DNA from: Alphaproteobacteria bacterium
Lineage (GTDB): Bacteria; Pseudomonadota; Alphaproteobacteria; Micropepsales; Micropepsaceae
Assembly: GCA_020852655.1 (NCBI GenBank)
Contig: JADZAI010000050.1
Coordinates: 62,001 to 126,000 of the forward strand
Direction of reading: 5' to 3'
Length of the DNA stretch: 64,000 bases
Below, in pieces: positions 26,926 through 38,561 of the stretch. Below the pieces are notes generated by a model that had not been told where the DNA came from, searched no databases, and saw only the letters and a program-made list of their open reading frames with translations. A program made the position numbers and the translations under genes. Each line of letters begins with the position of its first letter. The first letter of the stretch is position 1.

Positions 26926-27875
26926 GCCGCACCCACCAGCGGCGCGAGGCCGATGGCCGCTTCGGCGATGAAAGCGGCGAAGAGCGCGAAGAGATAGAGG
27001 ATCGAGATGCCGAACAGCTTCATCGCGCTGCGATGGTCGCCGGGACGGCGATAGACCGCGATCGCGCCGGCGAGGAAGGCCGATCCGCCGAGTGCGGCGA
27101 TGACGGCATAGACGGCGCCGGCGAAGCCGAGCGCGACGGGCAGCGCCGAACAGGCGACGGTGACGATCGTATAGAGCACGATCTGCCTGCGGGTTTCCGC
27201 AGCGCCCGCCGTGACGGGAAGCATCGGCACGCCGGCGCGGGCATAGTCGTCGGAGCGATAGAGCGCGAGCGCCCAGAAATGCGGCGGCGTCCAGAGGAAG
27301 ATCAGCGCCACCATCACCAGCGGCGCGACGGCAAGCGATCCTGTCGCGGCGGCCCAGCCGATGGCCGGCGGCATCGCGCCGGCGAGGCCGCCGATGACGA
27401 TGTTCTGCGGCGTCCAGCGCTTCAGCCACATCGTGTAGACGCAGACATAGAAGGCGATGGTGAAGGCGAGCAGCCCGGCGGCGAGCCAGTTGACCAGCAC
27501 GCCCATGGTCGCGACGGAGAAGACCGAGAGGATCAGCCCGAAGCTGAGCGCCTCGTGCGGCGCCACCTTGCCGGCGGGAATCGGACGCTTGGCGGTGCGC
27601 GCCATGATCGCGTCGATGTCCGCGTCGTACCACATGTTCAGTGCGCCCGAGGCGCCGGCCCCGACCGCGATGCAGAGCACGGCGGTGAAGGCGGCGATCG
27701 GGTTCATGACGCCCGGCGCGGCGACAAGGCCGGCCAGGCCGGTGAAGACGACGAGCGTCATCACGCGCGGCTTCAGCAGGGCGAAGAAATCGCCCGCCGT
27801 CGCGCTGGACACGAAAGCCTGCGGCGCGGCCGTCGCCCCGCCGCCGCTTTCAAGCCGGATGGCCGCTTCGCTCAA
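26922..27875 (-). CDS. ctaB: protoheme IX farnesyltransferase (heme O synthase)
   Basis: The 317-residue UbiA-fold membrane prenyltransferase converts heme b to heme o. The first aspartate motif is [23 protein letters not shown], and the second conserved region is [23 protein letters not shown]. About nine membrane helices are present. The start is TTG, with AGGG about 9 bases upstream. It follows coxA after a 9-base gap. Confidence 0.96.
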   Translation of the reverse strand: MSEAAIRLESGGGATAAPQAFVSSATAGDFFALLKPRVMTLVVFTGLAGLVAAPGVMNPIAAFTAVLCIAVGAGASGALNMWYDADIDAIMARTAKRPIPAGKVAPHEALSFGLILSVFSVATMGVLVNWLAAGLLAFTIAFYVCVYTMWLKRWTPQNIVIGGLAGAMPPAIGWAAATGSLAVAPLVMVALIFLWTPPHFWALALYRSDDYARAGVPMLPVTAGAAETRRQIVLYTIVTVACSALPVALGFAGAVYAVIAALGGSAFLAGAIAVYRRPGDHRSAMKLFGISILYLFALFAAFIAEAAIGLAPLVGAA

Positions 27876-27884
27876 CGCCCGACC

Positions 27885-30391
<2,507 letters not shown>

Positions 30392-30577
30392 CACCCGACC
30401 CTGCTGCCCCAGCCTTTGCTCGTACGCCTCAGAGCGCACGTCGTATAGGCGCCGGCCCCAATCCGCCGCCCTCGAAACGCGTTCGTGTAACAAGGTGAGG
30501 AAAGGATTTCTAGGCACCGCAGCAGCGATTTTCGCGTGCTTGCGGCCCGGCGTCCCGGGGCCCACATTGGTGACGTA

Positions 30578-30599
30578 CCGGTACCCGGCCGGTACCCGG
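30578..30599. repeat. tandem 11-base repeat in the coxB-tldD divergent region
   Basis: CCGGTACCCGG occurs twice in direct, end-to-end copies, and the left edge also forms the palindrome GTACCGGTAC. It lies 31 bases upstream of the tldD start. It could be an operator, but no regulator is known to me for it. I saw no other clear signal in 30392-30629. Confidence 0.5.
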
Positions 30600-30629
30600 A
30601 AATCCCTGCTCGCAACAAGGAGACGCGCG

Positions 30630-32060
30630 ATGAGCGCATTGGCGGAAAAGCTGTTCTTTACGCAGGCCGAAATGGACCCGCACCGCGTGCAGCGCATCGT
30701 GGCCGACACGCTGACGGGGGCGGACGACGGCGAACTCTTCCTGGAATACCGCGAGTCGGAAGGCTTCGCCTTCGACGACGGGCGGCTGAAGGCGGCGACT
30801 TTCGATTCGGCGCAGGGGTTCGGCCTGCGCTGCGTTGCGGGCGAATCGACCGGTTACGCCCACGCCACGGAACTCTCCGAGGCTGCCATCAAGCGGGCGG
30901 CTGACGCAGCGGGCAGCGTCCGGTCGGGCCGCGACGCGCGGGCCGCCGAGACCCCGGCGCCGACGAACCGGCGGCTCTATGACGACGCCAATCCGCTGAC
31001 CCAGGTGCCGTTCGACGTGAAGACGACCCTGCTGGCGGAAATCGACGCCTACGCCCGTTCGAAGGATTCGCGGGTGAAACAGGTTTCCTGCTCGCTCTAC
31101 GGCGAGTGGCAGGTGGTCCACATCCTGCGCGCCGACGGCCAGGCCGTCAGCGACGTGCGGCCGCTGGTCCGGCTGAATGTCTCGGTCGTGGTCGAGCAGG
31201 ACGGGCGCCAGGAGACCGGCAGCTACGGCGCCGGGGGCCGCGAAGGCTATGCCGCCTTCATCGACCCCAGGGCCTGGCACGGCCATGTCGACGAGGCGCT
31301 GCGCCAGGCGCTGGTCAATCTCAGCGCCGAGGCCGCCCCGGCCGGCGAGATGCAGGTGGTGCTGGGGCCGGGCTGGCCGGGCATCCTGCTGCACGAGGCG
31401 ATCGGCCACGGCCTCGAGGGCGACTTCAACCGCAAGGGCACCAGCGCCTTCGCCGGCCTGCTGGGCAAGCGGGTGGCGGCGCCCGGCGTCACGGTCGTCG
31501 ACGACGGCACGATGGACAAGCGCCGCGGCTCGCTGTCGGTCGACGACGAGGGCACGCCGACCAGCCGCACCACGCTGATCGAGGACGGCATCCTCGTCGG
31601 CTTCCTCCAGGATCGCCAGAACGCCCGCCTCATGGGCATGAAGCCGACCGGCAACGGCCGCCGGCAGTCCTTCGCCCACCCCATCCTGCCGCGCATGACG
31701 AACACGATCATGCTGGGCGGCGACAAATCCCCCGAGGAAGTCATCAAGGCGGCGAAGAACGGCATCTATGCGGTGAATTTCGGCGGCGGCCAGGTCGACA
31801 TCACGAACGGCAAGTTCGTGTTCTCCTGCACCGAGGCCTACCGCATCCAGGACGGCAGGATCGGCGCCCCGATCAAGGGCGCGACCCTCATCGGCAGCGG
31901 CGCCGATGCGCTGACCCGGGTGAAGATGGTCGCCAACGACTTCGCGATGGACCCCGGCATCGGCACCTGCGGCAAGTCCGGCCAGGGCGTCCCCGTCGGC
32001 GTCGGCCAGCCCTCGATGCTGATCGAGGGCCTGACCGTCGGCGGCACCGCGGCGGCTTGA
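30630..32060 (+). CDS. tldD: metalloprotease TldD
   Basis: The 476-residue zinc protease subunit forms a heterodimer with TldE/PmbA. The active-site motif HExxxH is present as LLHEAIGHGLEGD near residue 255. Other family segments are GNGRRQSFAHPILPRMTN and YAVNFGGGQVDITNGKFVFSCTEA. AAGGAG lies 8 bases before the ATG. TldD/TldE trims peptides such as microcin precursors, and in E. coli the gene was identified through tolerance to LetD (CcdB). Here the stop codon touches the control region of a ccdAB module. Confidence 0.97.
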   Translation: MSALAEKLFFTQAEMDPHRVQRIVADTLTGADDGELFLEYRESEGFAFDDGRLKAATFDSAQGFGLRCVAGESTGYAHATELSEAAIKRAADAAGSVRSGRDARAAETPAPTNRRLYDDANPLTQVPFDVKTTLLAEIDAYARSKDSRVKQVSCSLYGEWQVVHILRADGQAVSDVRPLVRLNVSVVVEQDGRQETGSYGAGGREGYAAFIDPRAWHGHVDEALRQALVNLSAEAAPAGEMQVVLGPGWPGILLHEAIGHGLEGDFNRKGTSAFAGLLGKRVAAPGVTVVDDGTMDKRRGSLSVDDEGTPTSRTTLIEDGILVGFLQDRQNARLMGMKPTGNGRRQSFAHPILPRMTNTIMLGGDKSPEEVIKAAKNGIYAVNFGGGQVDITNGKFVFSCTEAYRIQDGRIGAPIKGATLIGSGADALTRVKMVANDFAMDPGIGTCGKSGQGVPVGVGQPSMLIEGLTVGGTAAA

Positions 32061-32086
32061 TGCGCATAAGGGTATGCGCATAGAAT
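32057..32086 (+). promoter_or_regulatory. candidate ccdAB promoter
   Basis: TTGATG (32057-32062) and TAGAAT (32081-32086) are separated by 18 bases. The transcript start would fall at about 32093, which is the A of the second in-frame ATG of ccdA, so the mRNA would be leaderless. The -35 box overlaps the tldD stop codon. Confidence 0.55.
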
Positions 32087-32094
32087 ATGCGCAT
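32060..32094. promoter_or_regulatory. three copies of palindrome ATGCGCAT, probable ccdAB operator
   Basis: Perfect 8-base palindromes ATGCGCAT lie at 32060-32067, 32074-32081 and 32087-32094. Two are flanked as TATGCGCAT(A). The start-to-start spacings of 14 and 13 bases are a little over one helical turn each. The array spans the candidate -35, the -10 and the ccdA start. Repeated short palindromes over the promoter are the usual layout for autorepression by a CcdA-CcdB complex. Confidence 0.75.
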
Positions 32095-32392
32095 GCCCAA
32101 GCGCCTGAAATCCGGGAGAGCCGGTCTTGCCGAAGATGCAACTCCGTTTCAGCCGCTCGCCAGACCGGTGCGGGCAGATGGTGACGAGAAGCAGCGGGTC
32201 AACCTGACCGCCAGCGCGCATTATCTCGGCGAGGCCAAACGGCTCCGGCTCAATCTGTCGGAGATTTTCGATACGGCCCTCAGAGTCGCGGTTCGCGCGC
32301 AGTTCGAGCGCGAACTCGCCGAATATGCCGACTGGCACAACACACATATCGCGGAACACGGCGTGTTCGGGGCCAAATGGCGCAGTTGGTGA
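32087..32392 (+). CDS. ccdA: CcdA-family antitoxin
   Basis: The antitoxin is 101 residues from ATG 32087, or 99 from ATG 32093. The N-terminal half should bind DNA: NLTASAHYLGEAKRLRLNLSEIFDTAL has the ribbon-helix-helix look. The C-terminal toxin-binding end FERELAEYADWHNTHIAEHGVFGAKWRSW follows the CcdA pattern ending in NG-F---W. If the promoter reading is right, translation starts at 32093 without a leader. Its stop overlaps the ccdB start. Confidence 0.9.
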   Translation: MRMPKRLKSGRAGLAEDATPFQPLARPVRADGDEKQRVNLTASAHYLGEAKRLRLNLSEIFDTALRVAVRAQFERELAEYADWHNTHIAEHGVFGAKWRSW

Positions 32393-32703
32393 GCGCCGCG
32401 CAATTCGACGTCTTCCCCAACCCGGACGGCAACGACAGCTCGCGCCCCTTCGTGCTGGTCGTGCAGTTCGACCATCTCCAGCACTTGCGCACCCGTGTCG
32501 TCATGCCCTTGATGCCGTCGCCGCGTGTGCCGCTCCCCGCCCGGCTGGCACCCAGGCTCGACGTCGCCGGACAGAGCCTGATGCTCTCGGGTGCGGAAAT
32601 CGCGACGGTAGATATTGCGTTGCTGAAGAGCCGCGTAGCCAATCTGTCCGGCGATCGCGACCGGATCATGGCGGCGACAGACGTCTTGCTGTTTGGCATA
32701 TGA
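32389..32703 (+). CDS. ccdB: CcdB-family toxin
   Basis: The 104-residue toxin, from GTG 32389 in a GTGA overlap with the ccdA stop, begins MSAAQFDVFPNPDG. It continues FVLVVQFDHLQHLRTRVVMPL, the CcdB fold opening, and ends RDRIMAATDVLLFGI, the C-terminal region CcdB uses to bind DNA gyrase. An in-frame ATG at 32377 would add four residues. CcdB poisons GyrA; the length and ends look intact, so the module may be active. Confidence 0.92.
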   Translation: MSAAQFDVFPNPDGNDSSRPFVLVVQFDHLQHLRTRVVMPLMPSPRVPLPARLAPRLDVAGQSLMLSGAEIATVDIALLKSRVANLSGDRDRIMAATDVLLFGI

Positions 32704-32799
32704 GCCGCGTGCCGTGCTTCCGCCACGATTGCGGGGAATTTACCCCAGGCAGGCAACCGGGCGGCTATAACGGCGCCGAATAGCAATGGAGCAGTCGCG

Positions 32800-33228
32800 A
32801 TGCGTCTTCGTCGTAGCCTTCTTTCCGCGCTGGTGTGTTCGGCCGCCCTCGGCGGCACGGCGCTGGCCGACCAGTGCGCATGGCTCGATGCCTTGCAGGT
32901 CGACAAGCTGAAAAACCTGGAGGCGGCGGGCTTCGACGGCGCAAAATCGCTCGTGCGTTTCTGCGCGCCCTGCGGCGACCAGACGGCGACGGTGACGGCG
33001 TTCGATCCGGAGAAGAAATTCGAGGCGACGCCGGAGGACGACAGTTATTCGTCGATCACCTACGGCACCGAGAGCGTCGACCTCGCCTATTGGTACGTCG
33101 CCAAGGAAGGCGCGGCGCCGGTCAAGGCTGCGCAGTCGCTCGCCGTCATGACGGGCTGCCCGATCAGCGACGACACGCCGAAGGCGCTGGACGTTGCGCC
33201 TGACGGCAAGGCCACCGCAGCACCCTAG
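32800..33228 (+). CDS. periplasmic protein of unknown function
   Basis: The 142-residue product has a signal peptide (MRLRRSLLSALVCSAALGGTALA). The mature part has four Cys, including a CxxC in RFCAPCGDQTATV, and YSSITYGTESVDLAYWYV. The CxxC-plus-single-Cys layout suggests disulfides. A TATAAC box lies about 30 bases upstream. Its stop overlaps that of the convergent SDR gene. I do not recognise the family. Confidence 0.65.
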   Translation: MRLRRSLLSALVCSAALGGTALADQCAWLDALQVDKLKNLEAAGFDGAKSLVRFCAPCGDQTATVTAFDPEKKFEATPEDDSYSSITYGTESVDLAYWYVAKEGAAPVKAAQSLAVMTGCPISDDTPKALDVAPDGKATAAP

Positions 33229-34076
33229 CGCTTGGGCAGCAGGCCGAGCCGGCTGGCCATGATGCGGTCGAGCCGGCGCTTCGGCAGGAGGCCCATCATC
33301 AGGTTCTCCAGGAATGACGGCACGATGGCGTAGCGCACCTTCGGGTGGGCGCGCGTCAGCACGTCGGCGACCAGCGCGCCGACGGCCTCGGGCTTCAGGC
33401 CCTTGCGCCCGAGGCCGAGCATATAGGTCTTCACCGCATCCAGCGGCCCGGCATATTCGGTGTTGGCATAGGGCGCGACGTCGACCTCGTCGGCCTTGTC
33501 CCAGATCGGCGTCGCGATGGCGCCGGGGCCGATAATGATGACGTCGATGCCGTAGAGGATCAGCTCGCGGCGCAGCGACTCCGACAGGCCTTCCAGGCCG
33601 AATTTCGAGGCGTTGTAGGGCCCAAGGAAAGGCGAGCCGTTGCGGCCGCCGACCGACGAGATCATCACGATGCGGCCGGGTTTGCCGGCGAGGCTGCGGT
33701 CGGCGCCGAGCAGCGGGGCGAAGGCCTGCGTCACCCTAAGCTGGCCGGTGAGGTTGATCTCGATCTGGCGGCGGAACTCTTCGATCGGCAGGTGGAGCAG
33801 CGGCCCGGCGACGGCGACGCCGGCATTGTTGACCAGGCCGGCCAGCGTCTCGCCCTTCTGCGCCGCCCGCACCTCGGCGGCGGCGCGTACGATGGCGGCC
33901 TCGTCGGTCACGTCGAAGAGCAGCGGCGTGTAGTTGGCGCCGAATTCGCCCGTCAGCCGGTCGGCGTCGGCCTGCTTGCGGACCGAGCCGTAGACGCGGA
34001 AGCCGCGTTCGAGCAGCATTTTGACCGTGCCGTGACCGATGCCGGTAGACGAACCTGTGACGACGACCGCACGCAT
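33225..34076 (-). CDS. short-chain dehydrogenase/reductase
   Basis: The 283-residue classical SDR has the cofactor loop TGSSTGIGHGTVKMLLERGF, NNAGVAV, a Ser in VMISSVGGRNG and the catalytic YNASK. The basic residue after the second strand (VYGSVRKQADADRL) suggests NADP preference. The C-terminal extension FLENLMMGLLPKRRLDRIMASR is like that of lipid- or retinol-type SDRs, so a hydrophobic substrate is possible. The start follows GGGAGG. The substrate is not determinable from sequence alone. Confidence 0.9.
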   Translation of the reverse strand: MRAVVVTGSSTGIGHGTVKMLLERGFRVYGSVRKQADADRLTGEFGANYTPLLFDVTDEAAIVRAAAEVRAAQKGETLAGLVNNAGVAVAGPLLHLPIEEFRRQIEINLTGQLRVTQAFAPLLGADRSLAGKPGRIVMISSVGGRNGSPFLGPYNASKFGLEGLSESLRRELILYGIDVIIIGPGAIATPIWDKADEVDVAPYANTEYAGPLDAVKTYMLGLGRKGLKPEAVGALVADVLTRAHPKVRYAIVPSFLENLMMGLLPKRRLDRIMASRLGLLPKR

Positions 34077-34189
34077 GGAGCCTCCCGCAGAGTGACCGTT
34101 CGTCTTACGACGGCGGCGCGCCGGCGGACCAGCCGGTCGTCGTCGACCCATGCCGCGGTCCTGCCGCAATCTGCCTGTGCGATGGGGGC

Positions 34190-34999
34190 ATGGGGTTTCG
34201 TGATCTCTTCCTGCATGTCGCGCTCTTCGTCCTCGCCGGGGCGTTGTCGCTGTGGTGGGTGCTGGGCACCGAGCCGGACAAGCTCTCCCGGCCGCCCACC
34301 GCCCCCGCGGTGACGATCGACCCGCCGGCGGCCGGCGAATTGCCCGCGCCGCGCGGCCCGCGCCCGCCCTTGCCGGTGCGCCTCGCGCAGGCCGGGCTGT
34401 CGGCGGGCGACGCGGCCTTCATTCGTATCTTCAAGCAGGAGAGCCAGCTCGAGCTCTGGCTGAAGCATGACGGCCGCTACGTCCTGTTCGAGACCTATCC
34501 GATCTGCGCCTGGTCGGGCCTGCTGGGGCCGAAGCAGAAGGAAGGCGACGGGCAGTCGCCGGAAGGCTTCTACGAGGTCGGCCGGAAGCAGTTGAACCCG
34601 AACAGCGCCTATCACCTCGCCTTCAATCTCGGCTACCCCAACGCCTATGACCGGGCGCTGGGGCGGACCGGTTCGGCGCTGATGGTGCACGGCGCCTGCG
34701 CCTCGATCGGCTGCTATGCCATGACCGACCGCTTCATCACGGAGATTTACGGCCTGGTCGAAGCGGCACTGAACCGCGGTCAGCGCAGCGTCCCGGTGCA
34801 TGTCTTCCCCTTCCGCATGACCGCCGAGACCGTCGCGGTCCACGGCGACAGTGCCTGGGCGCCGTTCTGGGCGAACCTGAAACAGGGCTACGATGCGTTC
34901 GAGGCCTCCGGCGCGCCGCCCGCCGCCTATGCCTGCGCCGGCCGCTATGGCTTCGGCGACCAGGGCCGGGCCGGCTGCGATCGCGTGACCGCCTGGTAG
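34190..34999 (+). CDS. L,D-transpeptidase, YafK-type
   Basis: The 269-residue product has an N-terminal membrane anchor (residues about 5-24), a proline-rich linker and a YkuD catalytic domain. The active site is MVHGACASIGCYAMTD, with the conserved HG and the S-x-G-C catalytic Cys. The upstream ESQLELWLKHDGRYVLFETYPIC is the opening typical of YafK/DpaA relatives. These enzymes act on peptidoglycan crosslinks or release Braun-type lipoproteins in the periplasm. It is divergent from the SDR gene. Confidence 0.9.
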   Translation: MGFRDLFLHVALFVLAGALSLWWVLGTEPDKLSRPPTAPAVTIDPPAAGELPAPRGPRPPLPVRLAQAGLSAGDAAFIRIFKQESQLELWLKHDGRYVLFETYPICAWSGLLGPKQKEGDGQSPEGFYEVGRKQLNPNSAYHLAFNLGYPNAYDRALGRTGSALMVHGACASIGCYAMTDRFITEIYGLVEAALNRGQRSVPVHVFPFRMTAETVAVHGDSAWAPFWANLKQGYDAFEASGAPPAAYACAGRYGFGDQGRAGCDRVTAW

Positions 35000-35084
35000 G
35001 CCGGCGGCCCCCGCGTCTCTCTGCCGCACGCGATGATGCGCGTTCCTCTGGCATGACGGAGCCAAGGTTTGTCGGAGTAGGTTC

Positions 35085-36485
35085 ATGCGATTCGTGTTTG
35101 CGTTGCTCGCGGGCGGCTTGATGTTCGGCGGGGGCGGCGTGGCCGCGGCGGAGGGCGAGACCAACGACACGATGATGATCCTCGACGCGTCGGGGTCGAT
35201 GTGGGGTGTCGTCGGCGGCGAGACCAAGATCGCGGCGGCGCGCAGCGCGGTGCGCACCCTGCTCGACGGCTGGCCCGCGACCCGCCGGCTCGGGCTGATG
35301 GCCTATGGCCACCGCCGCAAGGGCGACTGCGCCGATATCGAGACGATCGCGCCGGTCGGCACGGCGGACGCGGCGGCGATCGGAGCGGCGGTCGACCGCC
35401 TCAACCCCAAGGGCAAGACGCCCATCGCCGATGCGCTGACCCGCGCCGCCACCGACCTCCGGTCCAGCGAAACGCGCGCGACCATCCTGCTGGTCTCCGA
35501 CGGCATCGAGACCTGCGGCGGCGATCCCTGCGCGGTCGCCAGGGCGCTCGACGCGAGCGGCGTCGATTTCACCGCGCATGTCGTCGGCTTCGACGTGACC
35601 GATCCCGCCGCGCGGGCGCAGCTTCAATGCATCGCCGACGTCAGCGGCGGGGTCTATCGCGACGCCGCGGACGCGGGCGGCCTTGCGGAGGCGCTGAAGC
35701 AGGTCGCGGGCGAGGCGGGCGGAACGGCGAAGACGGCGCCGGCCGAAGAGGAAGACACGACACAGAATCTGCGCGGCACGGTGCGCCTCTCGCCGGAGAG
35801 CGATCCGCTGGTCGCCTACACCACCGCCGTCGGCTGGACGGTGACGACACCCGACGGCGCCACGAGCCTCGGCGGCGACGTCGGCGCGGTTCTGAGCGAG
35901 TCGGTCGAACCCCAGCCGGTCAAGGTCCGCGTCGAATACGGCAATGCCAGCGCCGAGACGACCGCGACCGTAGAGGCCGGCAGGATCACCCGCGTCGATC
36001 TCAGCCTCGACGCCGGGCGCATCGTCAGCGAAGCGACGCAGGCCGGCATACCGGGCACGGCCTCGCAGAACTGGGGGCAGCTCACCTGGAAAATCCTCCA
36101 GGCGGCCGATCGCGCGGAGGTGACCTATTCCTTCGAACCCGTACCGACCTTCGTGCTGCCGGCCGGCTCCTACATCCTGACCGTCATGAAGGACGAGTTC
36201 GCCAAGGGCGAGAAGCCGTTCGAGGTGAAGGCCGGCGACGAACTGAATGTCGGCCTCGTGCTGGTCGCCGGCACGCTGCACTACAACGTGCCCGGCGCCT
36301 ATTTCCTTCAGGTGCTCGACCCGAAGACCGAGGAGGCGCTCGGCTCGTTCGACGGCGGCGAAGGCGAGAAGGCCCTCAACCCCGGCGACTACATCCTCAA
36401 GGTCGTCTATCGCGACGCAGCCGACGTGCTGAAGCCCTTCACGATCCGCGAGGGCGAAACGACGGAGGTCGCCGTTTCGCCCTGA
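35085..36485 (+). CDS. exported vWA-domain protein
   Basis: The 466-residue product has a signal peptide (to about residue 21) and a von Willebrand A domain at about 25-200. The MIDAS motif is intact: MILDASGSMWG, a Thr in KGKTPIADAL and LLVSDGIETCGGDP. After a flexible linker rich in Ala, Gly and Glu come at least three beta-rich repeats at about 235-466, each with a G-x-Y/F-x-L-x-V pattern (PAGSYILTVMKDEF, NPGDYILKVVYRD). It probably binds a divalent cation and a protein partner in the periplasm. Confidence 0.82.
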   Translation: MRFVFALLAGGLMFGGGGVAAAEGETNDTMMILDASGSMWGVVGGETKIAAARSAVRTLLDGWPATRRLGLMAYGHRRKGDCADIETIAPVGTADAAAIGAAVDRLNPKGKTPIADALTRAATDLRSSETRATILLVSDGIETCGGDPCAVARALDASGVDFTAHVVGFDVTDPAARAQLQCIADVSGGVYRDAADAGGLAEALKQVAGEAGGTAKTAPAEEEDTTQNLRGTVRLSPESDPLVAYTTAVGWTVTTPDGATSLGGDVGAVLSESVEPQPVKVRVEYGNASAETTATVEAGRITRVDLSLDAGRIVSEATQAGIPGTASQNWGQLTWKILQAADRAEVTYSFEPVPTFVLPAGSYILTVMKDEFAKGEKPFEVKAGDELNVGLVLVAGTLHYNVPGAYFLQVLDPKTEEALGSFDGGEGEKALNPGDYILKVVYRDAADVLKPFTIREGETTEVAVSP

Positions 36486-36488
36486 GAA

Positions 36489-38523
36489 TCAGAGGCGGGC
36501 GCGCAGGTTCAGGTAGAAGCTGCGGCCTTCCTCGGGGAAGCCGTCGGTCAGGAAGTAGTTCTCGTCGAAGATGTTGCGGGCGCCGACCAGCAGGTCGACC
36601 TCTTCGGTGATCTGCCAATCCGCCGCCAGGTTGACGAGCGCGTAGTCGTCGGTGCGATAGAAGCGCGGCGGGACGATCGCGGAACTCGCCGTCACCGTCC
36701 ACCGGCTCGACGCAGCCTCCAGGCTCAGCGTCATCGTCAGCGCGTCCATCGCCTGCCAGTCGACATAGGCGAAGAGCGGTGCTTCGGCACACCCTGCGGA
36801 CGGAAGGCCGCGTTGGTCGGGTCCTCGACGTCGCGGTGGAGATAGGTGTAGTTGCCGCCCAGCGTGACGCTGTCCGACAACCGTGCCGTCGCGGCGAACT
36901 CGAAGCCGTATTACTCCCCGTCGCCGACATTGCGCGTCTGGTTCAGCGTCGCGCTGATCGGCGGCCCGAAGACCACCGGCACCGACAGCAGCGCATCCTC
37001 GACATCGCTGTAGAAGACGGCTGCGTCGAGCGAGACGCGGCCAAGCTCGACCGAGCCGCCGATCTCATAGTTCGTCGCCCGCTCCGGGCCGATGTCGGGA
37101 TTGGGCACCGCGGTACCGAAGCGCGAGCTGAAGCGCTCGAACAGCGTCGGGAAACGCTCGCGCGACGACACGCTGGCGTAGAGCCGCGTGTTCGCATCGG
37201 GGCGATAGCTGAGCGCGGCCTGCCAGTTGAACGCATCCATGTCGTTCAGCGGATAGAACACAGGCGCTATGGTCAGCGCGCCGCCGGCTGCGAACACGCT
37301 CGCATCCTCCGCCTGGCTGAGGTCGGTCCAGTCATAGGAAAGGCCGACGATGAGGTCGACCGTCTCGCCGATGCTCTGGGTGTCTTCGACGGCCAGCGAG
37401 TAGGTCTCTTCCTGCGTACGCTGCCACGGCTCGGAATACGGCACGGCGGTAGAGCCGATCCGCGAGAAGCCGTCCTGCCGCTCGTCGTGGCGGTCGTGGC
37501 GATAGTGGAAAGCGGCGCGCAGCATGTTCGCATCCGTCACGGCGAGGCCGAGCTGGATATTCGCGCCATAGGCCTCGTCGTCGTAATAGGAACGGAAGGC
37601 CCGCGGCTGCGACTGCGTTTCCTGCGCCGCGCTGTCATAGGCGAAGAGCGCGTTGTCGAACGTGTTCAGATAGAAGCGCGTCTTCAGGTAGGATTCGCCG
37701 CCGAGGCTGGTGTTCGACAGGAAATAGAGGCTGTCGATGTCCCAGTAGGGCCAATCCCAATAGCGCGTGCCGGCGGTGTCGCTGACATGCAGCGGCGCGT
37801 TCTTCGAGCCGGCCTGCTTGGTGTAGCTGATCGCGTATTCGTCGCTGGCGTTCGGCGTGTAGCCGGCCTTCAGGTTGATGCGGTAGTCCTCGCTTTCCGA
37901 AAAGCGGCGCTTGCCGCCGTCCTCGAGCGCCGCGACAACCGGCTTGAAGTCGTCCGACAGCGTCCAGTCGTCACGCACCGTGCGCGCCCGCTCGCCTGGA
38001 GATAGAAGCGCTCCTGCTTCGTCCCGATGCGGCCCGAGAAGGAATAGCTGTTCTGGCCGAGATCGCGGTCGAAGGTGAGGCCACCGACGGCCTCCAGCTC
38101 CAGGGCCTGCTGGGGCTTGCGCGTGACGAGGTTGACCGCGCCGCCGATGCCGCCGGGGCCGTCGAGCACCGAGACGTAACCCTTCGCGACCTGGATCGCG
38201 GAAAGGTCCGCGGTCAGGAAGCGGCCGAAGTCGATGCGGTTGTCGGCCGGCAGGAAGACGCGCACGCCGTCGATCGACAAGGTCGTCTGGAAGCGGTCGA
38301 AGCCGCGGATGAAGATGAGCCGCTCGTTGCGCGAACCGCCGGTGTTCGAGGACGAAGCGCCGGGGATGAGGTCCATGGCCTCGTCGACGGAGATCTTCTC
38401 GAAGGTCCGGAGCTGTTCCTCGCCGATCGTGCTGCTGCCGAGCGTCGAGCCGTCGCGGGCGCGCGCCGTGACCAGCACCTCACCCAGGTCGAAAACATTG
38501 CCCTGCGCCTCGGAGGCGGCATG
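36489..38523 (-). pseudogene. TonB-dependent outer membrane receptor, multiply disrupted
   Basis: The frames join up as one receptor. The plug segment is FDLGEVLVTARARDGS to GGIGGAVNLVTRKP (38508-38100), the barrel middle (37978-36914) starts VRDDWTLSDDFKPV, and the C-terminal strands end YLNLRARL at 36489. Lesions seen: no signal peptide can be read upstream of the plug; a single-base frameshift near 37980; a TAA at 36911-36913 in NVGDGE-stop-YGFEFAA; and a one-base deletion near 36778, before LFAYVDWQAMDAL. The receptor's ligand cannot be told. Confidence 0.85.
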
Positions 38524-38561
38524 CGCCTCCGATGATTGTCCCCCTGATGCGTTACGCCAGT

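Noticed and set aside
36439-36930. A separate 163-codon gene at the 3' end of the TonB receptor
   Set aside because: It is an off-frame reading across the receptor lesions; the residues are the low-complexity Arg/Pro type.
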